64,000 nt of DNA from Mycolicibacterium gilvum (lineage in GTDB: Bacteria; Actinomycetota; Actinomycetes; Mycobacteriales; Mycobacteriaceae), in contig NZ_UGQM01000001.1 of NCBI RefSeq assembly GCF_900454025.1, forward strand, positions 3,720,001 through 3,784,000, given 5' to 3'. Below are positions 8,911 to 17,937 of this stretch, piece by piece (the stretch's first letter is position 1; every line of letters begins with the position of its first letter). The translations under genes and the position numbers were made by a program. A model generated the notes under the pieces. The model was given only the letters and a program-made list of their open reading frames with translations. It made no database searches and was not told the origin of the DNA.

Positions 8911-9487
8911 CCAGGACGACGACGGGGTCGATGCGCGGGTCCGCCGACGGCTACGGGAACTGCGACTACAGCGCGGGATGACACTCGAAGACGTCGCGAC
9001 CCGTTCCAGCATCGACATCTCGACGCTGAGCCGCCTGGAATCCGGAAAGCGCAGGCTCGCGCTCGATCACCTGCCACGTCTGGCCGGCGCCCTGTCGGTC
9101 AGCACCGACGAACTGCTGCGCGCGCCGGAGATCGACGATCCGCGCATCCGGGGGCAGTCCCACACCCACAACCAGATCACGTTCTGGCCGTTGACCGCTC
9201 AAGGCCCGGCGGGCGGACTGCACGCCCACAAGATCCGGATCAGCGCCCGTCGGCGCACACCTCCGAAGGAACTGCCGGTGCACGAGGGCCATGACTGGAT
9301 GTACGTGCTCTCGGGACGACTGCGCCTGATCCTGGGCGATCGCGACTTCACCATCAAACCCGGTGAGGCTGTGGAGTTCTCGACGTGGACACCGCACTGG
9401 TTCGGTGCGGTCGACGAACCCGTCGAAGCGATCGCGTTGCTCGGGTTGCACGGCGAACGCGTGCACCTGCACACCGATCAGAGGTAG
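8900..9487 (+). CDS. XRE-family regulator with C-terminal cupin domain
   Basis: 195 aa. N-terminal HTH_3 (RGMTLEDVATRSSIDISTLSRLESGKR around residues 25-51), then a cupin sensing domain (PVHEGHDWMYVLSGRLRLILG, with metal-type His, and FTIKPGEAVEFSTWTPHWF). XRE-cupin repressors commonly control a divergent enzyme operon, and here an oxidoreductase/methyltransferase operon is divergent at 46 bp. No clear Shine-Dalgarno precedes the ATG, so the mRNA may be leaderless. The 3' end overlaps the convergent RNase H gene by 10 bp. Confidence 0.9.
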   Translation: MKANQDDDGVDARVRRRLRELRLQRGMTLEDVATRSSIDISTLSRLESGKRRLALDHLPRLAGALSVSTDELLRAPEIDDPRIRGQSHTHNQITFWPLTAQGPAGGLHAHKIRISARRRTPPKELPVHEGHDWMYVLSGRLRLILGDRDFTIKPGEAVEFSTWTPHWFGAVDEPVEAIALLGLHGERVHLHTDQR

Positions 9488-10548
9488 GCGGTCTGGTTGA
9501 CCAGACGCACCGAAGCCGCACCGTCGGGATAGAACTCCGCGATCGACAACGACGCCAGGTCGAGGTGCAGCCGGTACAGCATCGCGGGACCGGCGTCGAG
9601 GGCCAGGCGCAACAGCGTCTTGATCGGGGTCACATGCGACACGATCAGCACCGTCTGGCCGGCATGCTCCTCGACGATCCGCCGCTGCGCGCGGTGAACC
9701 CTCGTCGCGACCGCGTCGAAGCTCTCCCCGCCCGGTGGGGGCACCGAGGTGTCCTTCAACCAGCGCCGGTGCAGTTCGGGATCACGCTGGGAGGCTTCAC
9801 TGAACGTCAGTCCTTCCCAGGCGCCGAAATCGGTCTCGATCAGGTCGTCGTCGACCACGACGTCGCGCCCGAGCGTTGAAGCCGCGGCGGCCGCGGTGTC
9901 GTACGCGCGCTGCAGCGGTGAGGCGATGACGGCGTCGATTCCCCCGCGGTCCCCCAGATATTTCGCGGCGGCGCGCGCCTGCCGGCTGCCGAGTTCGGTC
10001 AGCTCCGGGTTGCCTCGCCCGGAATAGCGGCGCTCGACCGACAGCGGCGTCTGCCCGTGGCGCAGGAGCAGCAGCCTGGTGGGCGCGCCCTTGGCGCCGG
10101 TCCACCCGGCCGGATTCGTGACGACCTCGGTGGGTGTCGCTTCTCCGGCCGCCGCGTCCATCGCCTCGTTGGCCAGCCGATCGGCATAGCTGTTCTGCTC
10201 ACGCGGAATCCACGAGTAGGTGATGTGCTCGAATCCGCGTGCCAGGTCCGCCGCCTGCCGGTGCAGGGCGGCGAGGTCCGGGTGCTTGACCCGCCAGCGC
10301 CCGGCCATCTGTTCCACGATGAGTTTGGAGTCCATCCGCACCTCGACCTCGGTGGCGCCCGTCTGCGCGGCGGACTCCAAACCGGCGATCAGACCACGGT
10401 ATTCGGCGACGTTGTTGGTCGCGGTGCCGATCGCCGACCTGGCTTCGGCGAGCACCGATTCCCGATCGGCGGACCACACCACCGCGCCGTACCCGGCGGG
10501 ACCCGGGTTGCCACGCGAACCACCGTCGCATTCGACGATGACCTTCAC
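9478..10548 (-). CDS. bifunctional RNase HI / histidine phosphatase (Rv2228c-like)
   Basis: 356 aa two-domain protein. N-terminal RNase HI (ECDGGSRGNPGPAGYGAV with catalytic Asp; Glu in VAEYRGLIAGLE; Asp in RMDSKLIVEQM; YADRLANEAMD). C-terminal histidine phosphatase/CobC-like domain from about residue 160 (LLLRHGQTPLSVERRYSGRG, the phospho-His RHG motif; HVTPIK near the end). This fusion is characteristic of mycobacterial Rv2228c, which removes RNA-DNA hybrids. GTG at 10548 overlaps the upstream stop by 4 bp (GTGA), supporting the start. Confidence 0.93.
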   Translation of the reverse strand: MKVIVECDGGSRGNPGPAGYGAVVWSADRESVLAEARSAIGTATNNVAEYRGLIAGLESAAQTGATEVEVRMDSKLIVEQMAGRWRVKHPDLAALHRQAADLARGFEHITYSWIPREQNSYADRLANEAMDAAAGEATPTEVVTNPAGWTGAKGAPTRLLLLRHGQTPLSVERRYSGRGNPELTELGSRQARAAAKYLGDRGGIDAVIASPLQRAYDTAAAAASTLGRDVVVDDDLIETDFGAWEGLTFSEASQRDPELHRRWLKDTSVPPPGGESFDAVATRVHRAQRRIVEEHAGQTVLIVSHVTPIKTLLRLALDAGPAMLYRLHLDLASLSIAEFYPDGAASVRLVNQTAYL

Positions 10549-11282
10549 GCGCGGGAAGCCTTGACCCGCAACAGGATCGCTGAACACTCCGGACAGCGGA
10601 CGACGTCGTCGTCGGCTGCGGCCGCGATGCGGGCAGACTCACCCCGGTCGATCTCGATCCTGCACGCACCGCACCGCCGACCCTGCAGGGGCGCGGCACC
10701 GACGCCGGAACGGGAACGTTGACGCTCGTAGAGCGAGACGAGTTCACCGTCGATGGTGTCGGCCAGCTCGGCACGACGGGCCGTAGCGCGCTCCCTGGTT
10801 TGCACCAACTCCGCGCGGGCGTCGTCGCAGACGCGCTGCGCGTCGTCGATCGCGGTCTGCGCCTGCCCGGCGGCCGACGCCTCCTCTGCCTCGCGGGTGG
10901 CGAGCTCCTCACGCCGCTCCATCAGCTCCAGCTGTGAGTCCTCCAGGCTGGCCTGACGCCGTTGCAGCGTCTCCAGCTCGTGCTGCAGGTCGGTCAACTG
11001 CTTGGGATCGACGGTGCCGCCCTCAAGCAGGGCCTTGTCCCGGTCCTCGCGTTGGCGCACCCCGTCGATCTCGGTCTCGAACTTCGCGACCTGGGCGTCG
11101 ATGTCGGCCAGCGCGAGCCGCAGGGAGGCCACACGGTCGCCGACCTCCCGCAGAGCGGCCTGCGCCTCCTCGACCGCCTTCTGCTCGGGCAGGTTCTTGG
11201 TCCGGTGCTCGACGCGGGAGATCTCGGCGTCGACCTCGGCCAGCTCGAGCAGTAATTGTTGTTGAGCCACAGCGGCTTTCAT
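10545..11282 (-). CDS. coiled-coil C4 zinc-ribbon protein (Rv2229c-like)
   Basis: 245 aa. Long Glu/Arg-rich coiled coil over about residues 15-150, ending in a zinc ribbon with paired cysteines (GRRCGACRIE and VVRCPECSAI). Homologous in size and place to M. tuberculosis Rv2229c. Start at 11282 begins one base after the Nif3-like gene stop and the stop overlaps the RNase H start, so these three genes are one tight operon. Function of the family is not established; nucleic-acid association is a reasonable guess. Confidence 0.9.
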   Translation of the reverse strand: MKAAVAQQQLLLELAEVDAEISRVEHRTKNLPEQKAVEEAQAALREVGDRVASLRLALADIDAQVAKFETEIDGVRQREDRDKALLEGGTVDPKQLTDLQHELETLQRRQASLEDSQLELMERREELATREAEEASAAGQAQTAIDDAQRVCDDARAELVQTRERATARRAELADTIDGELVSLYERQRSRSGVGAAPLQGRRCGACRIEIDRGESARIAAAADDDVVRCPECSAILLRVKASRA

Positions 11283-11283
11283 C

Positions 11284-12420
11284 TCAGCATCCCTCGACAT
11301 TCCATGGATCGGTCCGTACGTCGGACACCGTCACCGGTAGCGCCGGACCGAACTGCCCGCGCAACAGTTCGGCGGCCTGCGCGCACCACGGGAACTCGCT
11401 GGCCCAGTGTGCGACGTCGATCAGCGCGACATCCGAGACGCGACGGTGCTCATCGGCGGGGTGATGGCGCAGGTCGGCGGTCACATAGGCCTGCACCCCG
11501 GCGCCCGCCACCTCGGCGAGCAGTGAGTCGCCCGCCCCGCCGCACACCGCCACCCGCGACACCGTCGCCGCGGGATCGCCGGCGGCGCGCACGCCCCACG
11601 ACGTGGCGGGCAGCGCTGCGCGCACGCGGGATACGAACGCCGCGAGCGGTTCAGCCTCCCGAAGGGTCGCGATGCGGCCGAGCCCGACGTCTCCCGGCGG
11701 GGTCTGCAGCGGGAACAGGTCGAACGCGGGTTCCTCGTAGGGGTGCGCCGCCCGCAATCCCGCCAGCACCGCGGCGCGCCGTGACGTCGGGGCCACCATC
11801 TCGACCCGGTCCTCTGCCAGTCGCTCGACGGCGCCCACGGCTCCGACAGCCGGTGACGCGCCCTCGCCGGGAAGGAACTGTCCGGTTCCGGACACGCTCC
11901 AGCTGCACTGCGAGTAGTCGCCGATGTGTCCTGCGCCGGCCGCGAACATCGCCGTCCGGACCGCCTCGGCGTTCTCGGCGGGGACGAAGACGGCCCACTT
12001 GTCCAGCGACGGCCCCGACGGGACCGGCGAGAGCACCTCGCAGACCTCCAGTCCGAGCGTTTCGGCGAGGGCGTCGGACACCCCGGGAGACGCGCTGTCG
12101 GCGTTCGTGTGGGCGGTGAACAGCGACCGCCCGGTCCGGATCGCGGAGTGGATCAACGCGCCCTTGGCCGTGTCGGCAGCCACGGTGTCCACGCCGCGCA
12201 GCAACAGGGGGTGGTGGGCCAGCAGCAGACCTCCCTGCGGCACCTGCGCGAGAACGTCTGCGGTCGCGTCGACGGCGATGGTCACCGACTCCACCGGTTC
12301 CGACGGGTCCCCGCAGACCAGCCCGACGGAGTCCCAGCTCTGCGCCAACCGCGGAGGGTAGGCGGCATCGAGGACGTCGATGACGTCGGCCAATCGGACG
12401 GCCAACCGGGCGCTTGTCAC
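11284..12420 (-). CDS. Nif3-like dinuclear metal protein (GTP cyclohydrolase type 2 homologue)
   Basis: 378 aa. Metal-binding HHPLLLRG near residue 66 and DVAHWASEF near residue 343 are the signature His/Asp/Glu sites of the Nif3/DUF34 family. The central insert is PII-like (about residues 135-225). In M. tuberculosis the equivalent is Rv2230c, upstream of Rv2229c and Rv2228c exactly as here. GTG start at 12420. The family is often annotated as a GTP cyclohydrolase, but the true activity is disputed. Confidence 0.9.
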   Translation of the reverse strand: MTSARLAVRLADVIDVLDAAYPPRLAQSWDSVGLVCGDPSEPVESVTIAVDATADVLAQVPQGGLLLAHHPLLLRGVDTVAADTAKGALIHSAIRTGRSLFTAHTNADSASPGVSDALAETLGLEVCEVLSPVPSGPSLDKWAVFVPAENAEAVRTAMFAAGAGHIGDYSQCSWSVSGTGQFLPGEGASPAVGAVGAVERLAEDRVEMVAPTSRRAAVLAGLRAAHPYEEPAFDLFPLQTPPGDVGLGRIATLREAEPLAAFVSRVRAALPATSWGVRAAGDPAATVSRVAVCGGAGDSLLAEVAGAGVQAYVTADLRHHPADEHRRVSDVALIDVAHWASEFPWCAQAAELLRGQFGPALPVTVSDVRTDPWNVEGC

Positions 12421-12485
12421 AGCACGACAGTAGTGCGCGCGGGCCTGTGGCCGGGGCAGCCCTCCGTCTCAGGGACAATGGTGGA

Positions 12486-13172
12486 GTGACTGACATGCTG
12501 GACGGCACCCGCAGGGTCGCGCCCGTGGGACGCGGCGATCTGGTGCTCTTCGATCTCGACGGCACCCTGACCGATTCGGCCGAGGGCATCGTGGCGAGTT
12601 TCCGGCACGCCCTGCAGAGCGTCGGCGCCGCGGTGCCCGACGGGGACCTGGTGAGCAAGATCGTCGGGCCGCCCATGCCGTTGACGTTCCAGCGGATGGG
12701 ACTCGGTGACCTCGTGGACGACGCGATCGCCGCCTACCGCGCCGACTACACCACCCGCGGCTGGTCGATGAACCGCCCCTTCGACGGCATTCCGGCGCTG
12801 CTGGCCGACCTGCAGGCCGCCGGGGTCCGGATGGCCGTGGCGACCTCGAAGGCCGAGACCACCGCGCAGCGGATCCTGGCGCACTTCGGCCTCGACGGCC
12901 ACTTCGAGGTCATCGCCGGCGCCAGCAACGACGGCACGCGCGCCGCCAAGTCCGACGTGGTCGCCCATGCGCTGGCCCAGCTGGCACCCGTGCCGGACAA
13001 CGTGGTGATGATCGGCGACCGGTCGCACGACGTCGAGGGTGCCGCGGTGCACGGGATCGCCACGATCGTGGTGGGCTGGGGCTACGGCCGCACCGACTTC
13101 GCCGGCCGCGAGAGCGGCGCGCTGGCCCACGTGGCCGACGTCGACGATCTCCGCGAGGTGCTAGGTGTCTGA
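12486..13172 (+). CDS. ptkA: HAD-superfamily protein, PtkA-like
   Basis: About 228 aa. HAD motif I FDLDGTLTDS, motif II-like VATSK, motif III Lys in RAAKSDV, motif IV GDRSHDVEGA. By position next to ptpA and by family it corresponds to Rv2232, the HAD-fold tyrosine kinase PtkA reported to phosphorylate PtpA; family phosphatase activity is an alternative. GTG at 12486 or ATG at 12495 could start it; GGTGGAG favours the latter. The stop overlaps the ptpA start by 8 bp. Confidence 0.85.
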   Translation: MTDMLDGTRRVAPVGRGDLVLFDLDGTLTDSAEGIVASFRHALQSVGAAVPDGDLVSKIVGPPMPLTFQRMGLGDLVDDAIAAYRADYTTRGWSMNRPFDGIPALLADLQAAGVRMAVATSKAETTAQRILAHFGLDGHFEVIAGASNDGTRAAKSDVVAHALAQLAPVPDNVVMIGDRSHDVEGAAVHGIATIVVGWGYGRTDFAGRESGALAHVADVDDLREVLGV

Positions 13173-13659
13173 GGGACTCCACGTCACGTTCATCTGCTCG
13201 GGCAACATCTGTCGGAGCCCGATGGCCGAGAAGATGTTCGCCCACCAGATCGACCAGCGGGGCCTGGCCGGCGTCGTGCAGGTCACCAGCGCCGGGACAG
13301 GCCACTGGCACGAGGGTGAGCCCGCCGACCGGCGCGCCAACCACACCCTGCGCGAACACGGCTATCCGACCGCCCACCGCGCCGCGCAGATCACCGACGA
13401 GCACCTCGCCGCCGACCTCGTCGTCGCGCTCGGCCGTAACCACCTGCGCATGCTCCAACACATGGGAGTGCCCACCGAACGGCTGCGGATGTTGCGTTCG
13501 TTCGATCCGCGCTCCGGAGCCCACGTTCTCGACGTCGAGGACCCCTATTACGGCACGCAGGCCGACTTCGAGGAGACGTTCGCGGTCATCGACGCCTCGC
13601 TGCCGGGTCTGCACAGCTGGGTCGACGGGCGGCTCGCCGGCCGGGAACAGGCGGGCTGA
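13165..13659 (+). CDS. ptpA: low-molecular-weight protein tyrosine phosphatase
   Basis: 164 aa, almost the length of M. tuberculosis PtpA (Rv2234). Catalytic P-loop CSGNICRS (CX5R-S) at residues 11-18 and the general-acid DP in VEDPYYG near residue 126. It dephosphorylates phosphotyrosine; in pathogens PtpA is secreted into macrophages, but this genome looks environmental, so a role inside the cell is likelier. It sits in a ptkA-ptpA-SURF1 run with 8-bp and 2-bp junctions. Confidence 0.95.
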   Translation: MSEGLHVTFICSGNICRSPMAEKMFAHQIDQRGLAGVVQVTSAGTGHWHEGEPADRRANHTLREHGYPTAHRAAQITDEHLAADLVVALGRNHLRMLQHMGVPTERLRMLRSFDPRSGAHVLDVEDPYYGTQADFEETFAVIDASLPGLHSWVDGRLAGREQAG

Positions 13660-13661
13660 CC

Positions 13662-14495
13662 GTGCGTCGCTGGGCATTCCTGCTGCGCCCGCAGTGGCTC
13701 GCGCTGTTCGTCGTGGTCGCCGCGTTCGCCTACCTGTGCTTCACGGTGCTCGCCCCGTGGCAGCTGGGCAAGAACACCAAGACCTCCCGCGAGAACGCGC
13801 AGATCTCCCGGTCGCTGGGCGCCGAGCCGCTGCCGGTGACCTCGGTGCTGCCACAACAGGATTCGACTGCACCCGAGGAGCAGTGGCAGCGGGTGACGGC
13901 GACCGGGCGGTACCTCCCCGAAGCGCAGGTGCTGGCGCGGCTCCGACTCATCGACGGCGATCCGGCGTTCGAGGTGCTGGTGCCGTTCGCGGTCGACGGC
14001 GGCCCGACGGTGCTCGTCGACCGCGGGTACGTGCGTCCCGTCGCGGGGTCGCAGCCGCCGGCCATCGATCCCCCGCCGAGCGAGACGGTGACGATCACCG
14101 CGCGGCTGCGCGACTCCGAGGGTCTGGCCCGCGACAAGGAACCGTTCCAGGTCGACGGCGTCCAGCAGGTGTACTCGATCAACATCAACCAGATCTCGAC
14201 CCTGACCGGGGTGCCGCTGGTCGGCTCCTACCTGCAGCTCGTCGACAACCAGCCCGGCGGGCTCGGGGTCATCCCGCTCCCCCATCTCGACGCCGGACCG
14301 TTCCTGTCCTACGGCATCCAGTGGATCGCGTTCGGGATCATCGCCCCGATCGGCGTCGGCTATTTCGTGTACTCCGAGATCAAGGTGCGACGCCGGGAGA
14401 AAGCTCTGGCCGCCGCCGCAGCCGAGAGCGCCGAGGCCGGAACGGCCCCGACCACCGAGCAGAAGCTCGCCGACCGCTACGGCAAGCGGCGCTGA
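13662..14495 (+). CDS. SURF1-family cytochrome oxidase assembly protein
   Basis: 277 aa. One membrane segment at each end (about residues 9-30, LALFVVVAAFAYLCFTVLAPWQLGKN, and about 208-230, LSYGIQWIAFGIIAPIGVGYFVY) with a large periplasmic domain between, as in SURF1, which helps insert heme into aa3-type cytochrome oxidase. Equivalent to Rv2235. GTG start two bases after the ptpA stop. Its last 116 bp overlap the convergent cobD gene. Confidence 0.9.
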   Translation: MRRWAFLLRPQWLALFVVVAAFAYLCFTVLAPWQLGKNTKTSRENAQISRSLGAEPLPVTSVLPQQDSTAPEEQWQRVTATGRYLPEAQVLARLRLIDGDPAFEVLVPFAVDGGPTVLVDRGYVRPVAGSQPPAIDPPPSETVTITARLRDSEGLARDKEPFQVDGVQQVYSININQISTLTGVPLVGSYLQLVDNQPGGLGVIPLPHLDAGPFLSYGIQWIAFGIIAPIGVGYFVYSEIKVRRREKALAAAAAESAEAGTAPTTEQKLADRYGKRR

Positions 14496-15402
14496 CCGCC
14501 AGCGCCGCCGCAAGCCCCTGAACGGCGCGCGACAACCGCACCGCCCGCACCAGATCGTCGACGTCGGGCGCCCGCCCGTCCCCGAGCGTCGGGCGGATCT
14601 CGAGCTCGTGCGCGTACTGCGTGGGCCCGCCGAGACGCACCCCGAGCGCGCCGGCGAACGACGCCTCGGCGACACCGGCGTTGGGGCTGGGATGGTCGCC
14701 CGCGTCGCGCCGCCACGCCCGCCACGCAGCGGCCGGTGATCCGCCGACGACCGGGGCGCACGCCACGACCAGCAGCCCCGTCAGCCGTGCCGGGACCAGG
14801 TTGAGCAGATCATCGAATCGAGCTGCCGCCCAACCGAACCGGGCATAGCGCGGGGACCGGCTGCCGATCATCGCGTCCAGGGTGTTGGCGGCGCGGTACA
14901 CCAGCACCGCCGGCGTCCCGCCCGCGGCCGCCCACACGAGCGGCCCGATCTGGGCGTCGGAGGTGTTCTCGGCGATCGACTCCAGCGCCGCCCGCGCCAG
15001 ACCGGGTGCGTCGAGCGCCGACGGGTCCCGTCCGCACAGCGACGGCAGCAGCGCGCGGGCGCCGTCGAGGTCTCCGCCGCGCAGCAGCGCCGCCATCTGT
15101 TCACCCGTGCGGCACAGCGTGGTCCCTCCGGCTGCGACGAACGTCGCCGCCGCCACGGAGGCGGCCTCGGCGACCGCACCCCGGCGCCGGCCTGCCCGCT
15201 CGGCGAGTACGCCCGCGACGCCCACCGCGGCAAGCAGCGATGCGGTGTGCACGACGCCGGCACCTCGCGTGTCGGCGTAGGTGCGCCGTTCCACACCCGC
15301 TGCGGCGCTGCCGAACAGCGCCACCGGATGGCCCCGCCGCGGATCGCCGAACACGATGTCGGCGACGACGGCGGCGGCGATACCGGAAGCGCGGGCGAAC
15401 AT
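14380..15402 (-). CDS. cobD: adenosylcobinamide-phosphate synthase CobD/CbiB
   Basis: 340 aa integral membrane protein of cobalamin synthesis, joining the aminopropanol arm to adenosylcobyric acid. Family core seen: DIVFGDPRRGHPVALFG near the N terminus, ESIAENTSDAQIGPLVW and YRAANTLDAMIG in the middle. Corresponds to Rv2236c. The last 35 or so residues (Arg-rich, read antisense to the SURF1 tail) are unusual and may be a read-through extension. No cobalamin riboswitch was seen upstream. Confidence 0.9.
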   Translation of the reverse strand: MFARASGIAAAVVADIVFGDPRRGHPVALFGSAAAGVERRTYADTRGAGVVHTASLLAAVGVAGVLAERAGRRRGAVAEAASVAAATFVAAGGTTLCRTGEQMAALLRGGDLDGARALLPSLCGRDPSALDAPGLARAALESIAENTSDAQIGPLVWAAAGGTPAVLVYRAANTLDAMIGSRSPRYARFGWAAARFDDLLNLVPARLTGLLVVACAPVVGGSPAAAWRAWRRDAGDHPSPNAGVAEASFAGALGVRLGGPTQYAHELEIRPTLGDGRAPDVDDLVRAVRLSRAVQGLAAALAVSAACRSGRRASARWSGPFRPRRSRLRRRPELSPGVAP

Positions 15403-15467
15403 TCCGGCACTGTCTCACAGCCCCGATCCGCCCTGTGCGGCGAGGTTCGGGTGACACACTGTGCCCC

Positions 15468-17177
15468 ATGGCGGACGTGATCCTGACAGCGAAGACCATC
15501 ATCACGATGAACGGCGACGCACCGCGCGCCGAGGCGGTGGCGGTCTCCGGCGACACGATCGTCGCGGTGGGCAGTGTCGAGCACTGCCGCACGGCATTGC
15601 CCGGCGCCGAGATCGTGGACACCGGCGCGGCCGCACTGGCGCCGGGTTTCGTTGAGCCGCACAGCCATCCACTGATCAGCGGAATCGCCACCCAGGCACC
15701 GGCACGCTCGATCGCGCCGTGGGACTGCCCGTCGTGGGCCGACGTACTGGACGTGTTCGCCGAGACGCTGGCCACCAGCGATACGGACACGCCACTGCTG
15801 TTCGCGGGTTTCGACGCGCTGCTGCACGGTCATCCGAAGCCGGACGCCGCCGAGCTCGACGAGATCTTCGGCGACCGCGTCGCGCTGGTCACCGACAACT
15901 CCGGCCACGGCGTGTACTTCAACTCGGCGCTGATCCGCAGCTACGGGTGGGACACCAACCCGCCGGCCGACCCTGTCGCGTCCCATTTCGGCCGTAACCC
16001 GGACGGGTCGCTCGACGGGCAGGGTTTCGAGTTGCCGGTGGTCACCGCGGTGACGGGCCCGCTGATGGCCACGCTGGGCAATCCGCTCGTCGCTGCCGCG
16101 CTCTACTACGCGGTGATGGCGCGCGGCGGCTACACCTCGACCTCGGACATGACCTACGACCCGAAGTTCGCCGCGGGATACGAGGCGCTGGCCGCCGCCC
16201 CGTCGTGCCCGCTGCGGGTCAGCATGTGGGAGGTCTCGACCAGCGACACCTATTCGGAGGCAGTGACTTTCGCCGCAGGTGAGGCGTCGCTGACGAAGAC
16301 CGGGGTGAAGCTGTGGACCGACGGCTCGCCGTGGGTCGGCAACATCGCGATCTCGTTCCCGTACCTCGACAGCGAGGCCACCAGAACCGCCGGGATCGAC
16401 CCCGCCACCGCGGGGGGCGCACACTCGATGAACTACAGCCGCGAACAGCTCGACGCGATCCTGGACAAGGCGGCGCCGGCCGGATGGCAGATGGCGTTCC
16501 ACGCCAACGGCGATCTGGCGCTCGACCTGGCGCTGGATGCGTACGAGGACGCGTTGACACGTCACGACCTGCTCGGCACCGATCACCGCTGGCGGCTGGA
16601 GCACTGCGGGGCAGGCACCCGCGAGCATTTCGACCGGGCCGCCCGGCTCGGCGTCCACGTGTCGCTGGCGCCGTTCCAGTACTACTACTGGGGCGACCTA
16701 CTCGACGGCGCGATCTTCGACCACGAGCACGGATCCCGGTGGGCGGCGTTCGGCGACGCCGTCGCCTCGGGGGCGTGCGTATCGCTGCACAACGACGGTT
16801 CCGTGTCACCGCCGACGCCGGTGGTCAGCATCGCGACCACAGTCACCCGGCGCACCCGCGGCGGAGGCGTGCACCGGCCGGACCAGGCCATCACTCTGGA
16901 CCAGGCGTGGCGGGCGCAGACCATCGACGCCGCGCGGACCCTGCGCCGCGAACACCTGATCGGTTCGATCGAAGCCGGCAAGCTGGCCGACTTCGTCGAG
17001 CTCAGCGCCGATCCGTGGGCCGTCGCGCCTGAATCGCTGATCGAGTCGCTGCAGGTGCAGGGCACCTGGGTCGGCGGCCGGCGCGTCGATCTCGACGAGT
17101 TTCTCACCGCGGTCGGCGGAGCCGACGCCGCCGAGCACGCGCACCTGGGGCAACGGACGACCAAGGGTTGCTGCTGA
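15468..17177 (+). CDS. amidohydrolase family protein (YtcJ/Amidohydro_3 type)
   Basis: 569 aa. N-terminal beta sandwich (VILTAKTIITMNGDAPRAEA), metal-site HSH in VEPHSHPLIS, then FHANGDLALDLALDAYEDAL and WRLEHCGAG in the barrel, and the C-terminal cap ending in IEAGKLADFVELSADP. These are typical of YtcJ-like metal-dependent hydrolases acting on amides or cyclic imides. ATG at 15468 chosen over long upstream readings that lie antisense to cobD. Single gene; substrate unknown. Ends in an odd Cys-Cys tail. Confidence 0.88.
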   Translation: MADVILTAKTIITMNGDAPRAEAVAVSGDTIVAVGSVEHCRTALPGAEIVDTGAAALAPGFVEPHSHPLISGIATQAPARSIAPWDCPSWADVLDVFAETLATSDTDTPLLFAGFDALLHGHPKPDAAELDEIFGDRVALVTDNSGHGVYFNSALIRSYGWDTNPPADPVASHFGRNPDGSLDGQGFELPVVTAVTGPLMATLGNPLVAAALYYAVMARGGYTSTSDMTYDPKFAAGYEALAAAPSCPLRVSMWEVSTSDTYSEAVTFAAGEASLTKTGVKLWTDGSPWVGNIAISFPYLDSEATRTAGIDPATAGGAHSMNYSREQLDAILDKAAPAGWQMAFHANGDLALDLALDAYEDALTRHDLLGTDHRWRLEHCGAGTREHFDRAARLGVHVSLAPFQYYYWGDLLDGAIFDHEHGSRWAAFGDAVASGACVSLHNDGSVSPPTPVVSIATTVTRRTRGGGVHRPDQAITLDQAWRAQTIDAARTLRREHLIGSIEAGKLADFVELSADPWAVAPESLIESLQVQGTWVGGRRVDLDEFLTAVGGADAAEHAHLGQRTTKGCC

Positions 17178-17232
17178 TGACGAACCCGTCAGATTTCGGT
17201 CCGGTCCGCGTTGAGCGGGGTACTACGGACAC

Positions 17233-17871
17233 ATGCTTTCGAAGATCACCGACACCGCGGGACAGGTAGCTGAAGGACTCGGGGCGCTGGTGGGTGTCCG
17301 CACCGGAACCGAGGAGCCGATGTTCGTGCGCGAGGCGCTGATCGGTTCGGGCAGCGCACAGATCGAGATCCGCCGGTACGGACCCCGCATCGCCGCGCAG
17401 ACGACCGTCGCCGCCGAGGAGGAGGCGGCCCGCAACGCCGGATTCCGCAGACTCGCCAACTACATTTTCGGCGGTAACCGCCGGCAGACGAAGATCGCGA
17501 TGACCGCGCCGGTGGCCCAGCAGAGCGAGAAGATCGCGATGACCGCACCCGTCACGCAAACCCGGGGCGCCGACGGCAACTCGGTGATCCGGTTCTTCAT
17601 GCCGTCGAAGTGGTCGATGGAGCTGCTGCCGCAACCCGACGACGAACGCGTCGAACTCGTGGAGGTGCCGGGTGAGACCTACGCGGTACTGCGCTTCAGC
17701 GGCGATCGCAGCCCCGCGACGGTGGCGGCCAAGACCGAGGAGCTCCTCGATGCTCTGCGGGGCAGCGACTTCCACCCCGCAAGTGACACGATGGCGTGGT
17801 TCTACGACCCGCCTTGGACGCTGCCTTTCCGGCGTCGCAACGAAGTCGTGGTCGCCGTCTCGACAGACTGA
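17233..17871 (+). CDS. SOUL-domain heme-binding protein
   Basis: 212 aa. SOUL/HBP family hallmark KIAMTAPV occurs twice in close succession (about residues 87 and 100), with the N-terminal EIRRYGPRIAAQT strand and C-terminal AWFYDPPWTLPFRRRNEV. The family binds heme or tetrapyrroles and is often a single cytosolic domain. No signal peptide is evident. Monocistronic between the amidohydrolase and the GGDEF gene. Confidence 0.9.
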   Translation: MLSKITDTAGQVAEGLGALVGVRTGTEEPMFVREALIGSGSAQIEIRRYGPRIAAQTTVAAEEEAARNAGFRRLANYIFGGNRRQTKIAMTAPVAQQSEKIAMTAPVTQTRGADGNSVIRFFMPSKWSMELLPQPDDERVELVEVPGETYAVLRFSGDRSPATVAAKTEELLDALRGSDFHPASDTMAWFYDPPWTLPFRRRNEVVVAVSTD

Positions 17872-17937
17872 GCTGTCTCACCTCCGCCGCCGGCTAACGG
17901 CGTTAGGCTGATTGCCGGATAACGGGAGGGAGGATCG

